Positions 31,670 through 43,400 are shown, counted from the stretch's first letter. The stretch: 64,000 bases of DNA from Globodera rostochiensis (GCA_018350325.1 JAEVLN010000002.1:5749456-5813455); one strand, 5' to 3'. The notes: generated by a model not told the origin, from the letters alone. Made by a program: numbers and translations.

Positions 31670-33374
31670 ATGTCGGACAATCCGAAGGAAGCGCAGAAAC
31701 GCATGAAAGAAATGTGAGTTTATTTGAAGAGAATATAGGTACCAAGGTTCGGATCGGGTGAAGACATTTTGTTGATTTCCAAGGACATAACAGAAAAATT
31801 TGGCTAAATCCAAGGGCGCTCAAAAAATCTTCTCCAAAACCTATTTTTGGGTCAAATTTAGTGTTTTAACGAGACCGGAGTCAAGGACAATCTTGAAAAT
31901 AAGGACATTTTCAATTTTTAAGATCGAGGGTCCATTTTCAAGGATTGTCCTTGCCATTCAAGGACAAATCCGAACCCTGGAATATACGCAATAAAATGTA
32001 ATGAATCGAATTTTTTCAGTTTCGTTTGCGACGACGTGTTGTTCGAAGTGTTCGGATTTTGTGGGCCTTTTGTACTCGGACTGAAAGTGGCGCTGATCAG
32101 CGATCGATTTGACTTTTTGGTGGACGCCCATTTCAAAAAGAAGGAATGGTCGTTGGGCGATTTGGAAATTCGTCGCGAAATCCAAGGGAATGGCGCTGAA
32201 ATTCTCAAATTCTTTGGCAATTTGCGTAAAGTGCAGCGCCGTCTGCCAATTCCACAAAAACCGCTGCCAGACAAAGTGATCGGATTCGAACGATTGACCA
32301 TAAGGTCGTCTTTCTTTGCATTTAAATTTTTGTGATTTTTCATAAGCTTTCAGTTACATCGACCAAAGTGTCATCAAATTTCTTCAATGCATCCACCGAC
32401 TTTTCGACTCCAAAGGCACCGTTCTTTCATTCGGAACATCATTCAGCCAAAAACGCAGTTGGAAAATTATTTGGCAGAAGATTTGGCCGTTCATCAATGA
32501 CAATATTTGCGGATTTGACTTGTCTTCATCCGATTTCTTCCGTTTCTCGCCGACCGTTCTCAGCCATTGTGCAAAGCTCCGATTGATCAAATCCCGTGCT
32601 CTTTTCCCCCAATTTGCGGCCAATGACAGTGTCGGCGCTTCTTTTGGACAAGCTTCGGCCAAATGGGTGCACACGCCCCGCGGGGATGGACTTCCGCCGA
32701 AGGTGTTGAAATGCGGATTTTATTCGACCGGAATGGAAGGACTCAAACGGGTGAGTTTTTTAAATGATTTGCTTAATGACTTTAGCCTATTTCATTTTAG
32801 GAATTTTTGAATTCGGTCAATCGTGTCAATTACATCATTGGTTTGTTCGTCCGTGCTGGTGTTGTACCATTTGAACTGAAGAACAATTTGACGGGAGAGC
32901 GATTGGTGTGCCGACGCTTTACCAAATACAAATGGCTGTTGGTTCGTTGTCCAATTGAACGTGACGAAGACAAATGGGCAAAATGGGAAAATGAGGCGTT
33001 TAAGTGGAATTGGTGTCGTCTGTGGAATAGCATCCACATTAACTTCAACGACGGGAGCATCGGGGATGGGTAAGGAATGCCCTCGAGGAGCAATTAGAGG
33101 GGGGGGGGGGGGTCAAATGGCGGGAGGGTTGGTTATTTATTAATAGGTTTTAGGCAAAAACCTTTTTTGGTTGCGCATAAGCCTTGAAGAGAGAAACTCA
33201 AAAATTGCATATCGAACAATTTTTGATGGAGCGACTTTTTGTGCGTATAAATGCCTATTTTGGCACTTTTTGAGCCTATTCGGCACTTTTTTGAAAATTA
33301 CTTAAGACTTTCGAATTTTTAGAATGCTTGACGCAAACGACGGTCCAAGTGAGCCCAAAAAGGCGAAGAACTGA
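31670..33374 (+). CDS. Cyst-nematode F-box-like family protein, five exons
   Basis: Exons 31670-31713, 32020-32304, 32354-32750, 32801-33069 and 33323-33374 join in phase with GT/AG borders (GTGAGT...TTTCAG; GTCGTC...TTTCAG; GTGAGT...TTTTAG; GTAAGG...TTTTAG) and give 348 residues. It starts [16 protein letters not shown] and ends [11 protein letters not shown]. Blocks such as [45 protein letters not shown] and [13 protein letters not shown] are hallmarks of a large family expanded in Globodera/Heterodera, usually annotated as F-box or F-box-like because of the N-terminal 40 residues (from memory of the family). If so it would be a substrate adaptor of an SCF ubiquitin ligase; that role is untested. 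All key blocks are present, so it looks intact. Intron 1 contains a small MITE. Confidence 0.85.
31742..31980. mobile_element. MITE-like element in intron 1 of the F-box-like gene
   Basis: Ends carry 13-bp terminal inverted repeats, CCAAGGTTCGGAT (31742-31754) and ATCCGAACCCTGG (31968-31980), matching at 12 of 13 positions. Inside are several AAGGACA units in both orientations. About 239 bp, no coding capacity. Confidence 0.55.
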
Positions 33375-33733
33375 AGACGAATGGAATTTGAATGGAAGAA
33401 ATTCTTTTTAAGAAAGAAAAATAATTGAAAAAGACTTGTTTCAAAGTTGATAAAAAGGGTTTTAAATTAGTGGCCATATGATTAATTGAGTTATGGCAAT
33501 TGAAAAATGCTTTATCAGTAGGTTATGTTGGTAAATTTTTTGGTCGAACTCAGGCTTCTTCTCCCTCCGTCTCGCCCCATACTTTCAGGCTATAACTTTT
33601 TTGAGAAGATTACGAAGTTAGCCAAAACAAGCGGATCCGAGATAAAGGTTCTTCCTTTTTCTTTCTACAGGTTCGGTATGATATACATTTTATTTAACAT
33701 CGACTTTCTAGAAGTTGAATCATGAACTAAAGT

Positions 33734-34624
33734 TTTGGCTCTACTTCAGTTTATGTTTCCAATCGAAGTTTATGCGTCCAATCAAAGTTTATGTGTCCAA
33801 TCGAAGTTTATGCGTCCAATCAAAGTTTATGTGTCCAATCGAAGTTTATGTTTCCAATCGAAGTTTATGCGTCCAATCAAAGTTTATGTGTCCAATCGAA
33901 GTTTATGCGTCCAATCAAAGTTTATGTGTCCAATCGAAGTTTATGTGTCCAATCAAAGTTTATGCGTCCAATCAAAATTTTATGCGTCCAATCATAATTT
34001 GAAAATAAAAATTGAGCATTTAAAGCGGTTTTCGAACCGGTTTAAAATTAAGGAAAAAATTGTAAAATAGGTTTCAGTACCAAAAGTAAAAATGAAACCC
34101 CTTTCTTCGCAGACAACTGTAAACAGAAGATAACTGTGCACAGGACCCCGTCAAGGGTGGGGAAATAAGGGGTAGTCAAAAGGTGGGTGTGAAAAGCTAT
34201 TTTCATCAAAACGGCTAAGATAAACTATTAATATTAACAGATTAACTTAGCTTGATGAAAATAGCTTTTCGCACACCCACCTTTTGACTACCCCTTAATT
34301 CCCCATCCTTGCCGGGGTCCTGTGCAGAGTTGTCTTCTGTTTACAATTGTCTGCGGAGAAAAGGGGGTCATTTTACTTTTGTACTGATGTGTATCCATTT
34401 ACCAATTTTTTCCTTAATTTTAAAAATTTTAAACCGGTTCAAAAACGGATTAAATTCTCAATTTTTATTTTCAAATTCTGATTGGACGCATAAACTTTGA
34501 TTGGACGCATAAACTTTGATTGGACGCATAAACTTTGATTGGACGCATAAACTTTGATTGGACGCATAAACTTTGATTGGACGCATAAACTTCGATTGGA
34601 CGCATAAACTGAAGTAGAGCCAAA
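33734..34624. mobile_element. 891-bp foldback element with 19-bp subrepeat arms
   Basis: The whole element is one imperfect palindrome centred near 34228. Ends match as TTTGGCTCTACTTCAGTTTA (from 33734) and its complement (to 34624). Each outer arm is a tandem array of a 19-bp unit (TTTATGCGTCCAATCAAAG with C/T and A/G variants): about 12 units on the left (33750-34000), about 7 on the right (34478-34612). Inner arms (34010-34220 and 34235-34470) also mirror each other. No transposase. Open frames that repeat SNRSLCVQSKFM are just translated repeats. Confidence 0.85.
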
Positions 34625-36098
34625 GTTTTTTGCCTTTCCTTTTAAAAATTTATTATATTTAAAGAATTATAAAAACAATAATTTGAATTATTTCCTGACT
34701 AAAGGATAAAAATTATAAAAACAAATTCAGTCTTTGGGGGTTATTTTTGCCAGAAAATCAATATTTCATTTTAAATTGAAATCCTTTATTACATTTACAA
34801 ATGGCAAAACGGACCTTAAAACGCTAAAATAGGTAAATAGGCACTAAAAGTTTGAAATGAGAGAAAATTCCACATTATTTGAATGGGTAACAAAATTGAT
34901 TGAATTTGCTATATGAAAAGTTTTGTGAAGATTGATTTACATTTTGTGATGGGACGAGTAAAGGAACATAAACCACAGGAAGAGGAAAAGATTGCATTTG
35001 AGACGGAGTGCAGAGAAAGAGGATGGCTTCTCATCATTAAAATTATATTTTCATTTATTAATTGGTTTTTTTTGTTTATAACAAAGAAAATTGTTTGGAC
35101 ATGACTTAATGGGATCGGCCTCTACAATCTTTCTTGGGACATAAACAAAATCTTTCCATCCGCTGACTGAACTGCTTTTTTCTTTATATAATTGATTATT
35201 TCTTTTCTAAATAAAATAACGTCAAAAATTTCTTTGCAACTTTAATTATTAATATATAAATATTATTTTTTTATTGTAGCCTGCAATGAAACATCTTTAT
35301 AGGTATGTTAATGACCCAAAAAAAGTACTCCAAAAATCGAAAATTTTGCAACATTTTCAAATTTTTACCAAACTTTACACCAGCATTATTTGCTTTTGAT
35401 TTTGCCAGAAGATCTTTTGTTGTCGATTCATTCCCTTTTTTCATTTCAATGATCGGAGTGCTTTGGACAACTTTTCATCAATTTAACTCCTGATTATGAA
35501 ACAAAAAGCTATAAATACCTAAAAATTCGAATTAAGCTTGATTCAAAAGGCGCCGCAAGAAATTTTTAAACTTTGTATTTTAGAAGAGAGCAATGATCAA
35601 CTCTTGCGTGAATGGAGAATTGATTGGTCAAGATCCCGATTGATATCTCGACTAAATCCCAATCAGTTCCAAACTAAAAAGTATGGGATCACGTCCGGTC
35701 TCTAGTTCACACAACCCGGCAGATATCGTACCCCAAAATCAATTCAATACAATTTCTGACTTTAAAAGTTTTTTTTCTAAATAAAAATAAAGCAGAAATT
35801 TATAAGTATTTTTGCCATTATTAGTAAATTTTTGCCTATGGGTCGATTTAATATTATAATTCCAAACATTGCATAATCATGTGCTCGTGCTCCATATACA
35901 TACAGGCATGTGGCTAATCGATAAAACATTTATAAAATTAAACAATATTGCAATGATTTATTTGCCTATCCATTTTCCATTTTTATTTTACCTTTTCTTT
36001 ATTGTATATAATTCTATTAAATATTTAATAATGGCAAATTATAATTTTAATAGAACCTTTAAGGAAAACCAAACTTTTATTGTCTTTCCAACATAACA
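34625..36098. other. Intergenic AT-rich DNA, no gene
   Basis: No supported coding region. At about 35605-35755 lies the inverted second copy of the element seen at 29530-29830, with GATCCCGATTGATATCTCG and the CCGGTCTCTAG...CGGCAGATATCGTACCCC series. Confidence 0.5.
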
Positions 36099-36880
36099 AT
36101 GCATTCTGCAAAAATTGGTTGTCTTGGATATTGGTTTTTTGTGGTTTTATTGAATTTCAGTCAACAAATTGTTTCAAATAGGGAATGCCACAATGGTTTA
36201 AAATTTAACAAAAATTTATAATTGTTTATTTTTATAAATGTTGAATTATTTGAATTTTCTCGGTTCAGTAAAGTCGGGACTCAAATTTTTGGACACCGTT
36301 AACAATCAATATATATTTGCTGATGGTGCAGACTATGAATCGCTTTCAAAATATGTGGAACAATGCTTTGGCGTTTTGTATTGCGCAAACTTGAATTTTG
36401 AAATAGATAAAGATGCGAGAATTAATGTAAAATTTGTGGATCAACTGAAGAAAGTTCGGTATCATTTGTGCCAAGAAATAAGAAAGGGGAAAAATATGAA
36501 TGAAGCTGTGAAAAGCGTTGAAAACAATGCGATAAAACTGATGGCACATTTGAATAAAGACGCGGATACGAAACAAAACATTCAAAAATTTGTTGAAAAT
36601 GTTTTGCAAAATGAATTAATCAACGAGAAAATTCATAAACTTTTGCAAAAATTTAAATTCAATTATTTTCGAGATGCGCTTAATGGTAAGAAATGATTTG
36701 ACTTAATGAAAAAAGACGAAAATCTAAATATGATTCTTCCAACACAATATAATTTATAACTATTGTATTTCATATAAATAATACAACAAAAAAAATTGAA
36801 ATTAAAAATATTAATAACTATTTGAACTTTTTTTTACATTAAAAGAAATCAAGAATCGTTTATTTAAAATTATTGCTTAG
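36099..36880 (+). CDS. Small secreted helical protein, unknown function
   Basis: Three exons in phase 1: 36099-36195, 36269-36685 and 36846-36880. Introns are ATG/GTTTAA...GTTCAG (73 nt) and ATG/GTAAGA...TAAAAG (160 nt). Product 182 residues, start MHSAKIGCLGYWFFVVLLNF, a signal peptide ending about residue 26. The mature part is Lys/Asn-rich and helical, with few Cys (RECHN, QCFG, YCAN, HLCQ) and no membrane segment. No family recognised. A frame starting at 36238 (MLNYLNF...) reads through the first acceptor; I prefer the spliced model because it adds a signal peptide and keeps phase at both joins. Confidence 0.5.
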
Positions 36881-36935
36881 GTATATTTCCTTTTCTGTTC
36901 AGCTACTTATAAAATATTCTCCGCGCATCACAAAA

Positions 36936-37204
36936 ATGGGCAACTCCAATCGTTGCGACGACGACGAAAGCGTGCTGACGACCTTGAATCAGCAGCTGCC
37001 GGAGTACAACGGTCATTGCCAACCAAATGCAAATTTTATTTGGCGGTCATTATCATTTCGATGTTTGGAATTGCCATGTTCGGCTATGAGTTGTTCAAAC
37101 TTTCAGACAATTTTCTTTGGAATAATGCAGCATTTCTTGGCCTACTGATAATAAGTATTGTTGCAATGTTAACATTTCTCATGTTAATGTTCCAACAGTG
37201 TTGA
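36936..37204 (+). pseudogene. Short protein with two membrane segments, apparent frameshift
   Basis: TTTTCTGTTCAG at 36890-36901 is a strong acceptor, only about 20 nt after the stop of the preceding gene, which suggests trans-splicing in a tight gene pair. ATG at 36936 opens MGNSNRCDDDESVL (possible N-myristoylation), then near 37000-37030 the good frame changes. The next frame codes two hydrophobic helices (YLAVIIISMFGIAMF and GLLIISIVAMLTFLML) ending FQQC at 37204. No intron fits the shift. Either a one-base sequence error or a recently broken gene. Confidence 0.4.
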
Positions 37205-37924
37205 TGAAAAATTAATTGAGTGAATCATAAAAAAACGTTAAGAAAGAAAAATAAAATTTTAAGACTTTTATCAAATATTGCCTAACAATAAAAAAATCAA
37301 ATCTTTTGCAAAAATGTTTGAAATTCTTTGATTCTCTGTGAATTTTTCATCAAGTTCTTCACTTTATTGTCATTTTCGCTGTTTTTTGTTACTTTTCCGT
37401 TTTGCAGCTACATAATCGATAATTTTTAAAAAGGCAACAAACGCAAAGATTGCAAAAGCGCAATAATGTTAATGCGTTCGACAAATTTTGGGGCAAATTA
37501 TGCCATTTGTGCCTCCAAAATAATTTGCGTTTGCCTTTTTTTTGTGTACGCGCGCCATTTAGTTGACTTTTTTTTAAGGTTAAAAATGTAGTTGCAAAAT
37601 GGACAAGGGCTACCTATCTTTTTACCAAAAAATTTGGGTACGGTATTTCGGGGTCAATTAGAAAAGGGAGATAAATTAAGCTAAAACATTGGAATCTTTA
37701 AAAAGCACTTTTCTGAACATTGAATTTTTAGGGTACGCATCACTTCAGTGCCCACACTTCAGTGCCGGACACTTCAGTGCCCACACTTCAGTGCCGGTTC
37801 ACTTCAGTGCCGGTACACTTCAGTGCCGAACACTTCAGTGCCCACACTTCAGTGCCCATTATAAATGCGACATTTCAGTGCCAGCTTTTTTGCTTAAAAA
37901 ATGCAGGCAATATTTGGTTCCCTA

Positions 37925-38060
37925 TCCTTTGGGCAGTGGATCGATTGGGCAGTGATCCTTTGGGCAGTGACTTTTTTTGCGAAAATTAATTAATCAGTTT
38001 TTAAAATTATATTTCACTGCCCAAAGGATCACTGCCCAATCGATCCACTGCCCAAAGGAT
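37925..38060. repeat. Perfect 47-bp foldback nested inside the MULE
   Basis: Arms 37925-37971 and 38014-38060 are exact reverse complements with a 42-bp spacer. Each arm is three units of (T)CACTGCCCAAAGGATC or CACTGCCCAATCGATC. The same subrepeat-TIR style as the outer MULE but a different unit, so it looks like a tiny non-autonomous element inserted just inside the left TIR. On one strand it would form a long stable hairpin. Confidence 0.85.
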
Positions 38061-38171
38061 CCACTGCCCAAACGATCGGTCACCCAATATTTCGAATTCC
38101 ACTTTTACCAATTTTTTAAACGAAAGTTTAATAACATAAATCAACAAATGAGGAAAAAATAACAACAAATC

Positions 38172-39750
38172 TCAACCATCCATCAAATAATTGCACGAAA
38201 TACCGGAGAGGAAGCGGATAATATTGTAGTAAGGATCAACATTTTGGGGGTTGGCATAATCGTGGTCAGGAGCGTTATTGATAGCATTATCAAAAGGAAT
38301 ATACGCTTGTACGAGTCTTAGAATCCGTTCACCAGCCACGCGATCTTCTTTCCTTCTCTTTGGGGGGTCCTGACCGGCCTCAAACTTTGCAAGGGACACG
38401 TCCGTCACCTTCTGCTCCTGCCGAAGTTTGTTGATGAATGTCCACAGTGTCGGGTGGTCACCTCCAAAGGCGCTTTGCAACTTGCGATGGAAGGCCTCTG
38501 CAAAGTTATTTGTGCGACAAGCACCATCTAATGTGCGCTGATGTACGCTCCAGCAGTCTGGTGAGAACAGCGGCCGCGTGAGAGTTCCATCGAAACGTGG
38601 CTGCCCAATGTAGTTGCGCAAAAACCTGTAAATTTTATTGTGAACAATCATTTTAAAAAAATGCACCACTGGAAGACGGGAAGGAGTTCCACCGGCAAAT
38701 GAGCTTCTAATGCGGCACACGCATTTCTGAGATCGTTCAACGGCACAAATGCCAAAGATGTTATCATCCTTGCTTGCTGAGCAAAGAGTGCTTCTGTTCG
38801 GTACCTCTAAAACATTTAAGAATCGAGTAAAATAAAATAAGACTGCTTGATGAACGTGCCTTTGTTAGATGTACATCGTCAATTTTTTTCTTGAGATTTC
38901 TGACGAGATGGAAAAAACAAAAACGGACGGTACAGAGTGGAAATTCCGCTTGAACAGCGTTGACCATTGCTTGTTCAAAGTCCATCGTAATCGATTCTGG
39001 AGAAAATGTTGGCCAACATTGCTTCAAAAGTCCGAGCATTCGGCGATAAATACTTTCTGCCTTTGACGAAAGTAAAGCGTAACAGACGGGCAGCACCCAT
39101 TCACCAAATCTATAAATTAACCGAAAATTTGCGAAGAAAATTCAATTTTACCTCCCGAGTAGGACGTAAACCTGTGAAAAAAGATTTCGTTAGTGCGCGT
39201 GTAGCGCTGATAGTCAAATGGGATCTCCAGTTGTGTCAAATCCTGAGGAACTGGTGGCGGAGCGTTTATCTCCCGGCGCACACGCTTGACAATCTGATTT
39301 TTAATGGGATATTTTATATTTATCATTTAAATATTTTACCAATCGGGTAGCAGCCACGCTCGGAAAAGAAGCCAGCACAGGAGTAGCGACACTTTGAAGC
39401 GAAGCAGAACGAATTGTAGCAGGCGCTTCTAACGTGTCGCATGCCCGTCGTTTGACACCTGTGATCACTCGTTGAACATCCACACGAGTCGCATCTGTTT
39501 TGCATGAGTGAACGCCTATTTTGTCCCTGACAACATTGTCGTTCAGATCGGTGTGTATTCGGCCTAAAACAAAAAAATAGGCTAATCACAATCAAAAAGT
39601 TTTACCTTTGCAATTAATTTCACGAGACCCGAAGAACTCGCACCTCCAGAATTTCGTCTCTCCGTCCTTGCTTAATTTCTCGTACACGTACAATGCCTCG
39701 TTGTGGAGAAGCTTCTTTTTGCTTCTTATGGATTGAATATTCTGCTCCAT
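38172..39750 (-). pseudogene. MULE transposase with FLYWCH-like N-terminus, probably defective
   Basis: Exons fit by phase: 39750-39606 (FLYWCH-like zinc finger, W-x-C...C), 39563-39340, 39293-39172, 39109 to about 38871, about 38817-38675 and 38630 to 38172, with introns such as GTAAAA...TTTTAG. MULE landmarks: VLPVCYALL...Y.RM, then MDFEQAM (second acidic position) with FCFFHL, then ARMITSLAFVP, a Cys/Asn block RTNNFAEAFH. The segment that normally carries the first catalytic Asp (DGTF-type block) should lie between exon 3 (..TNEIFFHR) and exon 4 (FGEWVLP) but is missing; only a 62-nt intron is there. The intron after HLTK would need a GC donor. These two points suggest a decayed or deleted transposase. 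It would otherwise cut and paste the element. Confidence 0.7.
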
Positions 39751-40080
39751 TGCTATAAAATACAATTTGTAAAAAAGATTCAAAATGTTGAAGCTTCTCA
39801 ATTTAAAAAGCTCACTAACTTTTTAAAACCTTATTTACTTCATAATTCTTAGTGTGCCTGCATTTTTTAAGCAAAAAAGAAAGCTGGCACTGAAATGTCG
39901 CATTTATAATGGGCACTGAAGTGTGGGCACTGAAGTGTTCGGCACTGAAGTGTACCGGCACTGAAGTGAACCGGCACTGAAGTGTGGGCACTGAAGTGTC
40001 CGGCACTGAAGTGTGGGCACTGAAATGATCGCCGCCGGAATTTTTATGCCAATAATTTTATGCGCACTTCACTGAATGGA

Positions 40081-40345
40081 TTTTGCTGTCTCTCTCACCT
40101 CCTCCTCCTCTCTACCCTCGCTTTATTTTTTCCCACTCTTTAGCTGCCTTGCTTCTTTTCTCCCCTCTCTCCTCCCTAATCTTCTTTTTGCTGTCTCTCT
40201 CCCCTCCTCCTCCTCTCTACCCTCGCTTTATTTTTTCCCACTCTTTAGCTGCCTTGCTTCTTTTCTCCCCTCTCTCCTCCCTAATCTTCTTTTTGCTGTC
40301 TCTCTCCCCTCCTCCTCCTCTCTATCCTCGCTTTTTCTGTGTCTC
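40081..40345. repeat. 105-bp pyrimidine-rich minisatellite, 2.5 copies
   Basis: Unit starts TTTTGCTGTCTCTCTC at 40081, 40186 and 40291, an exact 105-base period, almost pure C+T on the + strand. Because 105 is a multiple of three, all + frames stay open and give Ser/Leu/Pro repeats; these are not genes. CT-rich DNA continues to about 40410. Confidence 0.9.
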
Positions 40346-40419
40346 TCTCCCCTCCCTTCTCGGGCAATGTTCATTTTCTTTGCCCTCTCCCCTCCCACTC
40401 GCCCGCGTTTCCCTCTCAT

Positions 40420-43400
40420 CCTTCGATTGGTGGTTGGCACTGAGCACTGCCTGGCCCTTTTCCGCCCACCGACACAATTCATTCATTTTCACAGCATCGA
40501 ATAGTTGGCTTCCATTCCAAATTGGACCAAAATCATTTATACTAAAATGTATGTTGTCCCAAGACCCGAATATTTTTTGGGTTTTTATTCTGTTCCATCA
40601 AACTGCGTGTCTGGTCAAAAGGTCTTATTATTCTAACAGCATTTTCTATTTTTTGCCTGTCCTTTTTAAAATATAAAACGTGATTTTGACCATTTTTTCA
40701 AAATTTTGGAATTGTGCTCATTTAATTAGGACCTTTTCGTCATTACTTTTTTATTTACAAAAAATCCAAACTAACTAATCATTACTTTTCCCACTTAATT
40801 TTTGGCAACTAATCGATGGAGTAAAGGTGATACACAAGTGAACGTAGATTATGAACGGCAAAACTAATTTCCCTGTTACAAATCATTCTAGGTAAATTTT
40901 CTTTAAATGTTCAATTTACTAAAAATATCCACCAAAATTAAAGTAAATGCAGCCCAACCCGAAAAATTCAATTAACAAAATAAATTTAAAAAAAATTACA
41001 AATATAAAATAATCAAACCAATAAATTTATAAAAATAAACAAGTTAACGATAAGAAGAATAATAAATAGTAACGAGATAAACTGTTTCAAATGGAAATAA
41101 AGTATGTTCTTAATTTAGCCGTGTTTGTGGCGCAAACGAAAGCCAAACGGTTTTATTGGTCGAAGATTTGTCTTCGTTCGATCGCCAGTTAATGTTAAAT
41201 GAATTGATAATTCTAATTTGAAAAAAATAATAATTTATTAAAAATGGCATCAAAAATACAAATTTCGTAAATTCCAAAAGGTAAAACAATGATAAAATAT
41301 AAATCAATTGAATAACATTTAAAGTTTTAATTGTATTCAATGCCTAAAATAACAAAAAACTCAACGATTAACACTGAATAAGCAATACGATACTTTAATA
41401 GTTATTAAGATAAGAGTAAGATAAATTGTTTAAATGAAAATAATTCAGTCTCAGGCAACGGGAAATATTCACTTTTCTTGAGAACAAATAATTGCACTTA
41501 AAGAAAATCTGCATACTATATATATAAAATAATCATTACTTTTAGTGTCGTTATTAACAAAATATAAACTTTAATTAACAACAAATGCGTAAGGACCTTT
41601 TCTTGCTAAGGAAAAAATTAAAACGATCTTATCAAAAAGTTCGCCTTCCGAAGAAGTTGTGTTGAACGGACACGATCATTAAATTAATTTTTTGGGCAAT
41701 CTTCAATAAACCAAAACATAATTTTAATTTACAATTATTGAATAATAAATCGTGACTAAAAAGATATAAACAGCAAGATTACTTAAAGTTTAGAAAAAAT
41801 TTACATACAAAAAAAAATCCACAGAAATAAAAAAAAATAGAAAACTTTAACATAATAAAATAATATTATTTGTTCCGACCCCGACCCCGCAAATTTAAGC
41901 AATTGTTCGGGGTTTCTGCCGACTCCAACACGTCCAACCCCACAAACCCCGACCCAACAAGGAGTTAATATACATCCCTAAAGGCATCATTGAGTGACAA
42001 AATTTTGGCCGAGGACAGGGCTACAGGGTTTGGACTTGCGTACTTTTTATCTAAAATGTATTCGATTGCTGGTGGTTGTCTATTCGACAAGTCAAATGGT
42101 TAGTTAGGTTCGAACCCACTTTAGTACAAGCACTTAGTTACATTTATTCAGTTCTAGTCACATTCTCCCATTAAATGAACTGTTTAATTGCTTCAATTTC
42201 TTAACAAAGTTTGCCGGTCTTTGTAAAAATTTCTTGGTGGCGCTTAACGGCACCACCGGATTTAGGGCAGTAACACATTAAAACAGTAAATCAAATAACT
42301 TCTACAAAAAATACAATTTTAAATACCAAAGTCAACGAATTTCCAAATAATTGACGTTTCGAACTAAAAATTAAAGAAACTTTTATTTAGAATACAAAAT
42401 AAACAAATAATATGAAGCACTGTGTGGTAGGCGCATTAAATAAATACAAACCAAATTGATAGAAATAATGCCAGTGATAATAATAACATTAAAATGAACA
42501 TAATGTAAACAACAGAACTTTATTCAATATTAACAAAATAAAAAGTCATATTGGAACTCAAATTGCCTTCTGACAAATGAGTGGCCCATAAATTCAAAAA
42601 AATGGCTTTAAATGCTTAAAAAAAAATTTTTTAGCAGTGAAAAAAGTCACACGATCTCTATTTCGAATTTGTATTAACGACAGCAGGTCAGTTGAACAAC
42701 CCAAGAATACGAAATTCAGACCTTGTAGCAATGGAATAATATTTGAAGGCTATAAGATAAATTTACAAATGAACTGATACGAAGTTAAGTCAAAAATTTA
42801 AAATATTAAATAGAAAAGTAACAAAAAATGCAAATTAATGCGAAAGCTAAATAAAATAAACGAATTTTTATATCAAGTTTGAAACACCCATAATTGCTAA
42901 AATAATAATGTTTTTTTAAGAACTGACCGTCGCGTGTGCAAGCAGGGATCCCCTTGGACCCTGATTTTAATGTTTACCTTATCAATAAAATCATATAACA
43001 TTAAGCTACAGGTCTGTTTACATATGTGTGGAGGCACTCTAGTGGGAACACATAGATTAGAGCTGCAAACGCACTGTATGAATCACATCTCAATATAAAT
43101 CAGTAAATCTTTAAAATGGACGCAAATAATAAGAACTAACTCAAAAAAATTATTACCTTACAGCAAAAAAAGATGTTTAATTCATCGATTTTTTGGGTCG
43201 AGAAATAAATGAATGAATCGTCCCAGTTACGTCCACCTCCTAATTTGAATCTGCTGAAAAATAGGAAAGACAAGAAAAACAAAAGTAAAAATCGTTCATT
43301 AAAACAAAAATTATTAGAATAACGTAAATAAGATAATTAAAATAAAAACATGAAATATTCCGTTTAATTGAGACATGCGTTCTTGCACGATACATGTTCT

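Larger units (their letters stand above)
37739..40029 (-). mobile_element. MULE (Mutator-like) DNA transposon
   Basis: Terminal inverted repeats of about 170 bp, 37739-37907 and 39856-40029, begin ATCA(C/T)TTCAGTGCC and consist of 8 or so tandem units of CACTTCAGTGCC separated by 1-3 nt, ending in a shared ATAAATGCGACATTTCAG and AAGCTGGC..GCAGG. Between them is a minus-strand spliced transposase gene. The 2.29-kb size, subrepeat TIRs and transposase type agree. I could not see a clear 8-10 bp target duplication. Confidence 0.85.

Noticed and set aside
33715..34070. Open frames coding repeated SNRSLCVQSKFM units
   Set aside because: They are translations of the 19-bp subrepeats in the foldback arms; all frames stay open because three units make a multiple of three.
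37739..37907. Regular short repeats that resemble a CRISPR array
   Set aside because: Units are 12-13 bp with 1-3 bp between them, repeated inverted at 39856-40029 around a transposase; eukaryotic context. They are TIR subrepeats.
40076..40676. Open frames of 142 and 197 codons rich in Ser, Leu, Pro
   Set aside because: Produced by the 105-bp pyrimidine repeat; two frames are open at once and neither has a domain.
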